64,000 nt of DNA from Piper betle. Lineage: Eukaryota > Streptophyta > Magnoliopsida > Piperales > Piperaceae. The stretch covers positions 1-64,000 of the forward strand of contig JAURVB010003418.1 of NCBI GenBank assembly GCA_033002965.1. Direction: 5' to 3'. Under the pieces are notes generated by a model. The model was not told where the DNA came from. It searched no databases and saw nothing but the letters and a program-made list of their open reading frames with translations. The position numbers and the translations under genes are program-made. Shown one piece after another: positions 23,467-36,221 of this stretch (position 1 is its first letter; each line of letters opens with the position of its first letter).

Positions 23467-23589
23467 AGAACAAAACAACATGCCCATAGTAAGATTAATA
23501 ATTCAAACAACGGTTAATCTCATCAACATATACCTAACACAACAATAATATTTAGTCTTTAGACATAAATATTGATTTGTAAGTGGTAC

Positions 23590-23890
23590 TCTCAGTAAAA
23601 TAATCAAATATAAATAATAAATCATGTAAAATAATAAACCTTCCTTTGGGCCGATTTATTATTCATATAGAAGCTAAATAATTATCTCATATTCATTATC
23701 ACAAATGAATCTAAATGTAGTAATCAAATACGTACAATAAATCTTGTCAAATAATAAACCTTCCTTTGGGCCAATTTATTATCTACATGGAATCTTAATA
23801 ATTATCCTATATTTATTACCACAAATGAATATATAATTCTATTAAATATTAACCTTTCTTTGGGCCGATTAATATTCAGATGAATTAAAT
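23590..23890. repeat. Three diverged repeats of about 120 bp
   Basis: The phrase AATAAACCTTCCTTTGGGCC recurs at about 23634 and 23754, and a shorter ATTAACCTTTCTTTGGGCC occurs near 23847, each followed by a TTATTATTCA-like stretch. They lie in the untranslated leader of the copia element, between primer site and gag. Confidence 0.8.
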
Positions 23891-24339
23891 ACCCTCAACC
23901 ATCTTAATATTAAAAAATAAATAAATTTCCACAAAATAGGCTATTTTGCAGCATATTGTAGTCCTTAATAAATTTTAAAATATTAATCATAACTGAACCA
24001 TAATTTTGAATTTAATAATCTCGAATAATATAAAACCGAAAAAGTTATAAAAGTATCTTTATTTAAAAATTTCTGAAATTATAATATTTTGTAACTTTAT
24101 TTTCTTTACTTGATATTTTACCAAAAGAGGACCTTAATTTGGGACTGAATATCCCAGAAGATAATAACTAATACTGAATTTTGGGGAACACCTAATGTGA
24201 TGAAGACCTTAACAATTTATTCCCTCTTACAACCTAGTTTTATTTTGGGATCCTGGATCCTTAGATCTAGATGTGATATGGAACTGGACAACCTAATTAA
24301 TCCTCAATGATCTAATATTAAGTTAGCTGTGATGCCGCT

Positions 24340-24832
24340 TATCAGAACTTTAATAACTTAAACTTAAAAGCAAAACTTTAACTTTAACCAAATTCTACAT
24401 ATGATTAAACCATCACCATAAAACTTTAATTTCTTTTCATATCAAATCATCAAGTAAATAAAATTATATAGTGGAAGTGTACCTGAATCTATAAAAGCAA
24501 AATGATTTTTTACTACTTTAGGTTTTAATCTTCCAAATTCAATACTAGTTTTTAACGCCAAAGTTTTTGGACGATAGGATACCGGAACAAAAACTATAGA
24601 TGAATTCAATGACCATAACCTTCGTCTTTATAGCCTTAGTTTTATAATTTTATTTTGACCCATCATAAAAGAGAAATTATGAAAATGATATCTACACGTT
24701 GAATTTTACACTTTTATTAAGGGCATATAAATACTTAACTTTAATAGATCAATTAAATTTAGGACAAACCTTAAATAACAATACATGATATAATTCTAAA
24801 TTTATATATATATTTATGTCCAACATCCAATA
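24340..24832 (-). repeat. Copia 5' LTR
   Basis: 493 bp, directly repeated at 15996-16486. Its outer end is mutated (CATCCAATA where the other LTR has TATCCAACA) and its inner end reads TATCAGAAC for TGTTAGAAC. Confidence 0.9.
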
Positions 24833-24837
24833 TTTCT

Positions 24838-26351
24838 TGCTACTGTGTTCTTGATGACAACGGGCAATCAATTGCAGAAAATAGCCTACAGATGGTATGC
24901 TTTTGGTGCCTGTTAATTTGTCTAGCTGTATTGACTCCGATAAACTACATTTGTTGCTCGTCTTTCACATTTTCTAATTTAATTAGCTCTTGGATGACTG
25001 GTAGAACTTAGTGGTAGAACTTAGTGACTATGATATTTGTATCAGATAAGCAAACAAACTGCTTAAAAAATGTACGAAGGCATGGTTACGCTACAGACAA
25101 TGGACACCATCTTCTAAGAAGCACAGAGACCAGGACGAATATCCTTATACGTCACTTCCATTGGTAAAGATGCTATTAACGTTGCCTCTGCTACTGGAGT
25201 GCCCAGTGAGGATGTCATTTTTCCTCAGGTTGTTATTAAAATCGATCAAACAAACTAAACAAATCTTGTGAGAAAGATCTAGTTACCTATTTGAAGAAAA
25301 TGGATATGACCAAATGTGTCTTCTGTCCTATGGCAGTATCCATAACCTGGAGTTCTCTTGTGGCGCGTTTTCACTCTCCAGGAATTTGCAAATTAGTGTT
25401 TTAACACTGAGCTACATTGTGGAAAAGGAAGGCAAATGCCTGTCCATTATGGATCCAATACCCTAAACTACATTACAGTTTCATCAACCATTGCGTAAGT
25501 TGTTCTAACAAGTTTTTCAAGTTAACTTCTGGTTTCCATTATTATCTCATTATTTGCCTCCTTTGTGATTTACATTTTATTATAATCTTAGCTATCGGGA
25601 CACAACTTCCTCACGCAGTTGGGGCTGCTTATTTTTTAAAGATAGGACAAAAATAATGCCTGTACAGTTACCTGCTTTGGCGACAGTGACACGAGCGATC
25701 GGGTATGAAAAATGATGGATATTTTTATTGTGAAATACGAAGGGATGTGGTTTCTACTCTCATCTGAACTATTGACGTTGTGATGGGGAAATTTCCAAGT
25801 AGCCTTAAATTGTATTGTTGTTACTTGGGCTCCCGTGGTCTTCATGTGTCGTAACAATGGATGGGCAATTAGCACCCCTTCTTCAGAACAATTTCGAAGT
25901 ATTTAACCTTGCTTACATGCTGATTATTTTGTTTAGGAAAGAAGTAGCAAGCAAATTGGAATGTTTTATAAGATAGGCTAATACAGGGAAAGTTGGAACG
26001 GCACAGTAAGCACATAGTATGGTGGATCACAAGTTCTGAAGCTCAGCCAATTTGTAATAACTCAAAAAACCCGTTCACTAACTTGATTGAGGGAAAAATA
26101 AATAATCTCCGGTATTTTAGGTAACCTTTCCATCTTCTGTCCATCTGGTCATTTTTTGTATTTTGTCATTTTTGTGTCTCTAGAAGTTGCTCGCTACATT
26201 TTGTTTGTCTTTCAAGAACTACAATTCAATACTCGACACAAGAGGTGATGGTGCATGAGCCAGAGGTGTAGCTTATGGGGTGTGGATGGAAATGATGCTT
26301 AGGCAATATACAACTCTGTCAAGGCTGCTCGGAAAATGGCTATAACTGAAC
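24838..26351. other. Intergenic DNA or degenerate genic DNA
   Basis: Short open stretches (for example one ending GVPSEDVIFPQ near 25230, followed by GT) look exon-like, but I cannot assign a product or build a gene model. Nothing else recognised. Confidence 0.4.
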
Positions 26352-26747
26352 AAAAGCCTACTCCAACAGAGAAAAGAAATGCTAGAAGGTGGAGTGGATG
26401 GCTTGCTAAGCTACCTTGAAAACCCAAAAATGTGTTCTACAACAACAGCTTTGTCCACCCTTGAAGTTCTTGCAAGTTTAGAAAGTGGGAGAGGATGTTT
26501 GCTAAGCAATACATTTTGTTCATGTTTTAGTCAAATGGTGTTTCGTGTTTCAGATCCTCAAGCTAGCGAAGTAGCCGTGCGATTGCTCTTACTTTTATGT
26601 TCCGAGTCATCAAGCCTGCGTCAGGAAGCAATCGGTACTGGTGGGGTGTCTCAGTTGCTGCTGCTGCTTCCGAGCCAATGTGATGGAAATACAAAGGATA
26701 GAGCCAGGGCTTTATTGAAGTTGTCGAGCTGCTCTACTCTTTATTAT
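26352..26747 (+). pseudogene. ARM-repeat remnant resembling U-box E3 C-terminus
   Basis: A single open frame of about 130 residues. MLEGGVDGLLSYLENP begins near residue 10, and SEVAVRLLLLLCSESSSLR, GGVSQLLLLLPSQC and RARALLKL follow. In plant U-box (PUB) ubiquitin ligases the last armadillo repeats look like this, ending in a QLLLLLQS...ARMLLKLLR type segment. Here the frame ends SSCSTLYY instead, the U-box and earlier ARM repeats are not found upstream, and a stop precedes the open frame. It is probably a truncated gene copy left between the copia insertion and the helicase gene, to which it is tail to tail. It could be a terminal exon of a gene whose other exons I failed to see. Confidence 0.6.
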
Positions 26748-27418
26748 TAGGTGGGTTGTCCCTGACTACGAGTGGACACTCGTCTATGCATGTGAATTCA
26801 TGGAACATGGATACGGGACTTGCAAGACCAGAGCAAGCACAAGTTTGTTTGGTCTTTTCCATATATATGATCAAAATCCTAAATATTCAACGGGGAAAAA
26901 ATCTTAAATATTCAATCAGGAGGAAATGTTAGATACGAAAATACTTGTGAATCTTCAGTGTGAGTGTTCAAAGAGATATACAATAGGATTACATGGTCCA
27001 ACCCAAAGAGTCTCATCTTGGATTTCAATAACACCAACAGTTTAGACAGTTCCTGTAAGCAGTCGAACTTTACAACTGGCAGCTAAGAATAGGTAACTTA
27101 ACTTAAAATCCTCCATATTCAACAAAACAAATATCCGTTGAACAGATGAAGTATATAATAATTGCGTTTCAAATGGATATTTGTTTTTCTTCCAACAAAG
27201 GCATCTAGAAAGATCCGATGTATCTTCACATGCATTAAACTCTCTCCAAACCATGCTACCATTTCAGCAGCAAGGACAGATTATTATGGCCGTGCAAATA
27301 AGGCTAATTGTAGGACTATTAATTTTAGGCTGGAAAAAGAGTTGACTTCAGATCAGGAGCGATCTCACCTTTGATAATTATTTGCCAAAGATTTCTCTTC
27401 TAGTGATCATCATGGATA
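26748..27418. other. Intergenic DNA between convergent genes
   Basis: Downstream of the ARM remnant and of the helicase stop codon; AT-rich, presumably holding the helicase 3' untranslated region on the minus strand. No other feature seen. Confidence 0.5.
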
Positions 27419-30400
27419 TCATTTTCTCTTTCTTTTCATACCTTTTTTTCCATTTTCACCATTTTTTCCATGCTTATGCTTGCCACCTTTACTCTTTAAG
27501 TAGGATATTTGAGAAGCCTTCTGCTGCCTCTTTTTACGCACCTGCTCTGGATCTTTAAGTTCAGAAGGCAAGTTCGCATTAAGTACAGTTTGGTACTTCT
27601 TTCTTCCCCTTGTATTTCCTCCATACTGAATGTTTCTAGAATATTCACCTGCAATGCATTTACAAAAAAATTAAGAATCATTTCCAATATTGTATTTATG
27701 CCGAAATTATAAGGGATTTTTACCTCTAGATCCAATAGCTCCTTCAGCTTCACCATCAGTCGATGCACCTTTGAGATTAACGTTATTATGTGAACGTTCT
27801 TTCCACCTTTTATATATTCCAGTTTTGTCAGCCTTAACTTTTTTCCCACTCTCAGTCTTGATCTGTTTTTTTGTTAAAAAAAAAATTTAATAAGAAGACA
27901 AATATGACAAGTTAGTAACTTTGAACAATCTGAGAATAATAATTTGATTTGTACTCATGATGACCGAAATTCTGCTTTAAAAGAATACATGTAAACAAAA
28001 AACAATGACATATAATACCTACTAACAGTCTAACCATTTAGGAAAAATTCATAAATGATGGGGACTGGAAATGAATGTGAGATTGAGGATAGAAAAGAGG
28101 ATATGAAGAAGAAGAAACCCAACAAATGAGGAGGTTGGAGGAGATAGAACCAACAATTCATTAAGAATTTTGCAAGGCTAGAAGATAAAACTTGGAATCC
28201 ACCAAAGCTTTATATTTTCATTTATCAAAATCTAACGTTTACAATGGTGAAAGACTCATATATATAGCCTAACAAAAATGCCTAATAAAAATTACGAAAA
28301 TTACAAGAAAAAACCCTCTAGAATATGAAAATTACATAAAACTACCTAAACATCGTCAAACTAATAAAATAGAAATCACTTATTAAAATAGTCTTAATAA
28401 AACTTGAATTTGTCCTACATTAGTTCTCCTCATCTTCAAAAGAACATTACCTCAAATTCTAAAAGACAGACCTCAATCAAGGGAAGCATTATAAAATAAT
28501 AGATGAAAACCATTTGAAATGCATAACAAAGAATTGTGCTCTCATAATCTAAATGCAGGAAGTGACATTAAAGCGTGTACACAAGGGTGGCATTGTACGA
28601 TAAACTTGCATCCCATAGACAATCTACTCATCCAATCAATCCAAAACATAAATATCCAGGATTAAAGAATAATCTTTTGAATCTCAATTTTAGATAAGTC
28701 AATCAAATCAAATGGAGCATATGAATCTTCATATGTAGGAAACTGGACATATGACACATGAACATCTAATTTCCCAAGCTGCGAAGGCAATGAAGAGTCA
28801 TCAACTAAGTCATCTGACTTATCCACTGTAGACAAATTTAGAATCCGTTGAATCAAAGAGAACAATGTCAATAGAAGGAGGTGATTATTTGATTTTGTAG
28901 CCATAGACTCCCAAACTTCTGCAGTATTCAATTCAATGTCAATGATAATACTCACACTAGAATCAATTGTACCAGGAACAAGTGGTTGCTTTCTCGGTTT
29001 AGCATGCAACTCTTCACAAGGTTCATGTAAACTTGTTGGTGATTCTACGTCAGGACTTGAATATGTACTAACTTCAGGAGTAGGCTTGGTTGCTTTCTTA
29101 TTGAAATCATGAGATACAAATGCCTTCTTTCTTCCATTTTTAAAGAAAGGATATCTATTGGGATTAGCGTTATGGAAAGCATTCTGATCACACTATGCAA
29201 ACCACAAAACAATGTGGCAACCCTTTAACGGAACAATATTGCACCAAACTACATCTTTATATCCACCAATGTCAATAAAAAACAAGCAACATTGGGTAAC
29301 TTTAAAAGAGGGTGTTGATTTTCAGATAAATCTATCCAAAAAGGAAGTGGATGTTCTTCAATAAAAATACCCAATTTCTTCACTATCAATGGAGAAATGT
29401 AATTACGATAAATTCTATCATCAATAATTGTTTTAGCAAGTTTAGGTCCATCAAAATCAACTGTGCAACCAGTTAAAAATTTACTGGTCTTCAAAAAGTC
29501 ATGTAAATAAGAACTTGAACTTTTATGATTTGCATAATCTTCAAACTCAGATGAAAGCATGGTTGAAGGTTGCAAACATTTGCTCCATTTATCCAAATAT
29601 TTTCAGAATTTTTCTGCAAATTTTTGGAATTTTTTAAAATGATTTTCTGCCATCTTCAATAACTTGTGACTGAACCAAACCAAAATCATCTCCGAACCAG
29701 CACTTATAAAACTCTTGAACCAAATCAGAACTAAACCAAGAAATCAGAGCTGAACCCAAATTTTGAACCAAAAACTAGACCAGCTTTTCCTTAAACTTCT
29801 TTGTTGTGACTTTTATGGTTTTCTGGGGATGGCAACGCTTGCAGATCTGGCCACGACAAAGACTTGTAGCAGCAAATGATTGGAGATGACCCCACTAACG
29901 ATTGCTCTTCATCTGGATGATCAAATTTGTAATTTTATGAAGACCACATATCTGAAAACACAAACACTTGTCTCCGCTAGAGAGTTTTGGCATCCAATAC
30001 TCAAACAACAAGAAGCATGAATGGGATGCAAGGCTTGCAAATGAAGTGAACAAAACAAGAAAAAAGCGCAACAAGGAGTCAATAGTGAGGTCTCAACAAT
30101 CTGTAAGAAGCAAAAGACTCTGGAAGCCAGAAACTAGATGGTGAACCATGTGCTTTGATGCCAAAACGATAGGGACGGGAAATGAATGCGAGATTGTGGA
30201 TAAAAACGAGGGTAGGAAGAAGGAGAAACCTAACAAATTAGGAGGTTGGAGGAGGAGATAGAACCGATAATTCACAAAGAATTTCGGGAGGTTAGGAGAT
30301 AAAACTTGGAATCCACCATAGTTACATATTTTCATTCATCAAAATCTAACATTTACAATGATGGAAAACTTATATATATATATATATATAGCCTAACAAA

Positions 30401-33400
30401 AATACCGAATAAAAATGACGAAAATTACAAGAAAAAATCCTCTAAAATATGAAAATTACATAAAACTCCCTTAACATCATCAAACTAATAAAGTAGAAAA
30501 TTACTTATTGAAATAGCCTTAATAAAACTCGAATTTGTCCTACATCAATAAACTAAAATGGTAAATTATTCAAAGTAAAAATGCACTACAAAAAACAAAA
30601 GAACCTAAGATAATTTGAAAGATTCAAAATTGACTTACACCCATTATTCACAAAAAGAAAGAAAAAGGGGAAAAAATACAAACAGACGTTCAAAATGTTG
30701 TCACATGGTACCTTTCCAGATGCTGTCACACATTCCCCATTGTTGAGTTTGATGTATTTTTTACTTCTCTGCAATACAAGAAATTTCAATCTTCGTTAAC
30801 TCACTCAAAGATATCTTAAAATTTACAGTCAATGCTAAGACTTACCTTATCCCAATGATAGACAGCCTTTTGTTTTTGCATGACAACAGTGTCATCTGCA
30901 ACTAAATCCATGACAGCAGCTTCCAATCTGTCATGAACGAAGGCAAGAAACAGTCATAATAAAGTACAGAGAACTTATGTTAGTAAACATAACGACCATG
31001 CAGGGAAGGAAAACCAGAACCGAGAAAAGCAACACGTAATATCTGATAAGCTATCCTCTATGCTCAAGACTAACCATAATAGCAAATATAATGGACATGC
31101 AGGGAAAGAAAATTGGTAGTGAGAAATAGCAATAGTAATAACGGATAAAATATCCTCTGTGCTCAGGTTTAAACAACAGTTGCAAACCCTCTATGGTATT
31201 TTATTTCACATCATGGAACCAATCAGGCATTAATGAAACAAGACCAATCCTGGTCTCCTTACTAGAAATAGTGCATTATGAGCAACTCAAGTGGTGATAA
31301 ATTGCAACAAAGCAACTCAGCTGCATATACTACGAAAGTTGCTGATTAGAGCAGAAGAGAAAACAAATCACACAATGAAGCCTAATTGCCATACAATCAT
31401 TTTTTACCTGCTTGATCCAAAACCTTGATCAGACTTTACTGATAAACCTGCTTCCAAGTGCTGTTCAAAGGTAGAAAGAAGATTATCCAAACTAGGTAGT
31501 CATGCATGAAAATCCAAGCACAAGAAAAGTATGAAAGCATGCTCACTTGATTCATCGGTATGGAACTTATGAAGTATTCTTCATCCTTAAAACTCTTAGC
31601 TGAACTTTTCAGACTACGAACTTCTGCAAAACAAAACTTATCTGCTAATTTGTAAAAAAAAAGTACAGTAAATTAATTTGTAGAAAAAATACTGTTCATT
31701 GAGAAAACATTCATCACTATTGTGTAGTAAGGCACTCTTTTAGTTTTAGCCAGTCCAGAAGTCAAGATCCAAATGAAACACTCAGATATTACAACAAATA
31801 TCAATAATCAAAAGCTTTTGCAGTATGCATGAGGAAACAGATCTAAAAATTTGTCAAAAGTTGGTGACCCGATTCTACCAAAGGCTGAGCTTGGCTCGTC
31901 GCATCTTCAACTTCTTTAAAAACTGATGCAGTCGTAAAGACACAGAATAAATTATGATTTATATCTTCTTTGCATATGGATACAGTTACAAAGATGCAGG
32001 ATGCAAAATGACTGATATCTCATTTGAGATAAAAAATACATCAAAAAAATTTAAAATTGGAGCATCTGTAATGAAAGCAAATAATGGAGAAAATAAAGGT
32101 CACTTCATGTGTTGAGTTACAGCTTTTGCAGATATTATGTATTAACCATGAACTAAATTATCTGGTACCAGGCAATAGAAGCAGGAAACAATTATCATAT
32201 ATTGATTTAAAAATAAAGATGACAGTCAAGCAGCTATTACTGATGGCTAAGATTATCAAGACAAGGCAAAACCTTTTCTTTTTGTCTCTAGTGAAGGTAG
32301 ACTTTCATGCTGCATCAGCTGCATAAATTAAGAAAATAACAACACAAGTTAGCACTAGTTGTGTATACGGTGGACAACAAAGCAAATGAAAACTATTTCA
32401 TGAAATAGCCAAAACAAGCTGAAACTTCTTGGAAAGATTTTCAACTTGCGTAATGAATTTTCAGGAAAGATTAAGACGGGGTTAAAGAAGCCACACACTT
32501 TCCCCAATGCCATAGAGGAACAACTTTGAGCAGTTGAATTTTGACTGGCACTTAATAATGGATGCAAACTTCCATGAAAAAGCTGATTTGTCCCTGTTGT
32601 CTAAGTTATTGCCTCATGGAACTAATAGAAGGACAAAAAGTAAGATCGAAATGTTTCCAATAGATGTGCTCGCTCGCCTCACAGCTCTCGTTTTATTACT
32701 CTTTACCTTTTCCAAAACATCCATCTCTACAATTACAAACCATATTGCAGAAAAGTAAACATACATAAACAATCAAAATTTGCAAAATAATCCCCATGCT
32801 GAATCATTAACCAACAGTTTTTTCCTTATGGTTAAAACCCATCTTACAAGCCCAAACCCCAAAGCGATATTAAAATGAATAAAAAATTCAAGGCAACCTT
32901 TTCAACTTGATTTTGGGCTTGCTTTTGATGGAACAAGTTAATAACTTCTTCATGCACGGCCCTCTTCTTCTTCATGACACCAACCCATTGAGAAGATGGA
33001 CCCTGCAACCAGGATCACACTTATAACATTCAGACCAACAGACCCACGATGCATGTCAGGGGGTCGGAAACCCCTTAGAATAATTAGGCCAACCGTTCTT
33101 AAGTAAGATCTATGATAAGCTCCAGATCATAAAAGGAAGTGTGCAGGAGAAAAACATTTTCCAAACTATCAGGGCAACTACAGCCAACAAGTAGGTTTTA
33201 GATAACTTCAATTCACAAACGGCTTCAGTTCCACAGAAGTTTAGTGATGACACACAATTTTCTATTTCTAGTAGTTTTCCTAGTTGTAATAGAAGTTTCT
33301 AATAAGATAGTTTCTAGTTATATTAGTTGTTTCCAATTATTAAGGGGTTCTTTATTAGGAAGTTTCCTATTTTAGTTGGACTCTTAGTTCTTTTCCTACT

Positions 33401-36221
33401 AGAGGAATAATCCTTATTTTGACTTATATTAGGAGTTTGATTAAATTTGGAATTTTATTGTATTTTAGGAATTATTATTAGGCCTATTTTTGGTATTGGT
33501 CAAATTAGGACTTTTCATGGTTTTGCCAATAAATATCGGCTTCTCCAAGCATTATAATAGGTTTTTTGACTATTATTGGGAGAATAGTATTGGTCAGGAT
33601 CGAGTTCTTTTAATTTTCTTCTGGTATTTACAGTTTTCTTATGAATAGATGAGTTTAGCATTGCTACCTCGCATCATATAATGATGAGAATCAATTCTAA
33701 TACAATTAAGCTGAAGTACTGAACAGTGTTGCTATTCATTACCCAAGTATTCCTGAAATGATTAAACTTCCAAGAGTGTAAAGTGGTGGTTGTCAACCCA
33801 ACAAAAGAACGCACTATAACCAAATGAGATATCAAGCTTACGCATCTATATCACAATGATTCAGAATCATTAAATTAAAGTTACTTAAATATTGTGCCAG
33901 CCATGCAGCAAAAGATTCAAGACTGAATTTACTTTTAAATGCTTCAATTTGGCAGCTTCTCCCTCTGTCTCCAAAACTGTCTGCTTTGGCCTAAGAATAT
34001 CAGCACATGATAGGACCAAATATTAGGCCAAACTGTAAGCCCTTCACCAAACAAGAGATACATCTTAAATTTAAACTAACCGGAAGGCTTTTAAGCGTTC
34101 AGAAAAGGCTATTGCAGTCAATTCAGTGGATGCTATTTCATTCCTGAATATGGGATGCAGCCCTTCGTGAGGCAAGCCTTTGGATCTTCTTATAGACTCC
34201 CGTGAAGGTGGTGGCTTTGTTTGAGAATACCGGTGAAATGCATTAACACAGGTTTTCTGCAATGAAATCAAGTCTGCACTGCCATTAATGGTCTCACGAA
34301 CTCTATCTGAGACAAGATCTAACATGGTTTGAGGAAATCTTCCATATACTGTTTCCCCACTGTTCATGGCCTCATCAATCTTTGACAGTAGTACATCATC
34401 CTCGTGTTGGAGAACCTCATCCTCTGTGGGAGCAGGTCTAATGGGCTTTGAAAGGAATAAATGCAGATCCAAAAGGTATGGCATATCTTCAGATGTGACA
34501 AAGGAGTATGCAGTGCCCGTCCGTCCAGCTCGAGCAGCACGACCTACTCTATGAACAAAAATTTTGGGCCTCGGAGGAAAATCCCAGTTGATTACATTAT
34601 CAAGCAGGGGGATATCAATCCCTCTTGCTGCTACATCAGTTACCACAAGTAGCATTGTCTTCCTCGCCCTAAACTTTGATATATGGATCTTGCGAGCATC
34701 TTGGTCCATATCTCCATAACATACTGATGGTTCTATACCTTCTTCTCTGAAAAGAACATTAAGAAATTCTACATGATGTTTGGTTGAGACAAATATTAAA
34801 GTTTGCTGATCGGCTCTTATCTGTTCCCTCACTATATACAATAATGCTGGACATTTTTCTTCCTGCCGTAGAGTGAAGAATGTTAAATTAAGGTCGGGGC
34901 TGATTCGAATCTCTAGGTCGAGGCGGACTAGTTGTGGATCTCTTAGGCCTGCTTTGGCAAACTCAGCAAGAACACTAGGCAAAGTAGCGCTGAAGAGAAG
35001 GGTTTGCCTTGTCTCGCTGAGTTGGGTAAGAATCTTGTGCAGCTGTTCGGCAAAACCCATACTAAACAGACAGTCAGCTTCATCAAAAACCACATATTCG
35101 ACCGCCTGAAGGGACATGTCATCAATCTCGGCCAAATGGTGCATAAGTCGACCAGGTGTCGCAATGATAATGTCAGGATTCTGCGCAAGTTCCTCGAATT
35201 GACTCTCCATACTGTCACCACCAACCAACAAACTAGTCCGAAGATCTGATTACCAAAAAAGAAATGTGAAGATAACAAAACCCTCAACCCAAATTTCATC
35301 GATAATCAATTAAACCCAATGTCACAATTTCAAAAACCTAGTATGAAGTTATCAGCTTCAACATTATAAATAAAAAATTATAAATAAATATAATCTTGTT
35401 TTATTCCACAGTATACATAAAAGAAAAGATGTCAAATACATGGACCCTAAACTAGGCATTAAGTGATTCGGCATTTACCTATGACCAGATGCCCGTCCTG
35501 GCTCCAACCCTTCTCCATCCGGGTTTGGGACCGGCAATGTATATGCCATGGCGGAGTTTTATAAATATAGATAAAGTATAATATAATATAAATATCATCT
35601 TCCCCTTCTCCCATTCCACCGTAAACCAGATGGATACGACTCAAAGACATGGAGCCTAAAATAAAATCTGATCAGAAACGACTGTCTTTTTTATGACCGG
35701 ATGCCCATTCCTGACTCCAAACCTTCTCCTTTATCCGGGAACAGTACAGGCACACTGGCACATCGGCGAAGTTCTATAAAATAAGCGTAATGTATAATTT
35801 GAAAGAATAAAGTAAAATAAAAAAGTAGCCGACCCGTGAACCTGCCGAGCTCTTTGGTGAATTTGAGGGTTTGGAGGGCCAAGTCGCGGGTGGGGGAGAG
35901 GATGAGAGCCCTGACGGCGCCTTGGGGGAGGCGCTGCCTGAGGCGGTGGAGCATGGGGATGAGGAAGGCCGCAGTCTTGCCGGAGCCAGTGCGGGCCATG
36001 GCGACGACGTCGGAGCCGGAGAGGATGAGGGGCATGGTCTTGCGCTGGATGGGGGTGGGGATGGTGTAGCCCTTGCGCTTGATCCCTCGGAACACGTTGG
36101 GGCTCAGATTCATGGACTCGAATCCCCCCGACTTGGCTTTCTTCCTCTGCTTCTCCCGCCGCTTCAGCTCCGCCTTGGACGAAGCTCCCATGGCCATCTC
36201 TTCCTCCTCGACAGTCGCCAT
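27419..36221 (-). CDS. RH29: DEAD-box ATP-dependent RNA helicase, RH29/Dbp10 type
   Basis: Thirteen exons, all with GT-AG introns, join in frame to about 823 residues (Arabidopsis RH29 is of similar size): 35834-36221, 34081-35245, 33933-33990, 32898-33002, 32707-32724 (tentative), 32273-32318, 31869-31922, 31547-31623, 31408-31460, 30846-30927, 30712-30768, 27724-27862, 27419-27648. The start at 36221 is the first in-frame ATG ([12 protein letters not shown]). Motifs: Q-motif GFESMNLS to PTPIQ (residues 33-59), ARTGSGKT (76-83), PTRDLA (110-115), TPGRL, DEAD (184-187), SAT (215-217), ARGID (about 336), [11 protein letters not shown] (about 361-371). After the core come the family-specific blocks [35 protein letters not shown] and a lysine-rich tail, as in the Dbp10 C-terminal region. 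Yeast Dbp10 works in the nucleolus on 60S ribosome assembly; a like role is inferred. All key residues are present, so I expect it to be active. Confidence 0.95.
28056..30547 (-). mobile_element. Non-autonomous LTR retroelement in helicase intron 11
   Basis: LTRs at 28056-28422 (3') and 30167-30547 (5'), clearly similar with point differences. A perfect target duplication ATAAA flanks the unit (28051-28055 and 30548-30552). On the minus strand the 5' LTR is followed by TGGCATCAAAGC, close to the tRNA-Met primer site, and the 3' LTR is preceded by the purine tract GAAGATGAGGAGAAC. The 1.7 kb interior has only gag-protease-like scraps. It lies in the same orientation as the host gene and makes up most of a 2849-bp intron that would otherwise be about 350 bp. 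Confidence 0.93.
29249..29596 (-). pseudogene. Retroviral-type aspartic protease remnant
   Basis: A 115-residue frame with [18 protein letters not shown], then [20 protein letters not shown]. This resembles the region around and after the active site in Ty3/gypsy proteases (a DSGS motif followed by NFIS-type residues and a KLGL block), but the catalytic DSG is not present. Another frame at 28662-29009 has no recognisable domain. Both belong to the intronic element and cannot be functional. Confidence 0.5.
33244..33745. mobile_element. Possible solo LTR in helicase intron 3
   Basis: An AT-rich block of about 500 bp beginning TGATGACACAC and ending GTTGCTATTCA, full of short near-repeats of TAGTTTTCCTA and TTTATTAGGAAGTTTCCTA. 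Its composition differs from the surrounding intron and resembles plant copia LTRs. Flanking pentamers do not match convincingly. The call is tentative. Confidence 0.35.
35455..35805. repeat. Duplicated 100-bp block in helicase intron 1
   Basis: Two related blocks, 35485-35575 and 35693-35790, share TATGACCRGATGCCC, CTCCAAMCCTTCTCC, ATCCGG and GGCGRAGTTYTATAAA in the same order. They lie about 210 bases apart. Confidence 0.7.

Larger units (their letters stand above)
15996..24832 (-). mobile_element. Ty1/copia LTR retrotransposon, gutted and nested
   Basis: Two LTRs of about 490 bp, 15996-16486 (3' LTR) and 24340-24832 (5' LTR), lie in direct orientation and share long identical stretches. 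On the minus strand the 3' LTR starts TGTTGGATATTGG right after a purine tract AAGTAGGAGAT, and ends GTTCTAACA. Next to the 5' LTR a degenerate tRNA-Met primer site is visible (24326-24337, CGGCATCACAGC on the minus strand against TGGTATCAGAGC). Flanks TTTTT and TTTCT are a near target duplication. Inside are gag and RNase H remnants, while protease, integrase and most of RT are gone. A family A solo LTR and a family B fragment are nested in it. Confidence 0.9.
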
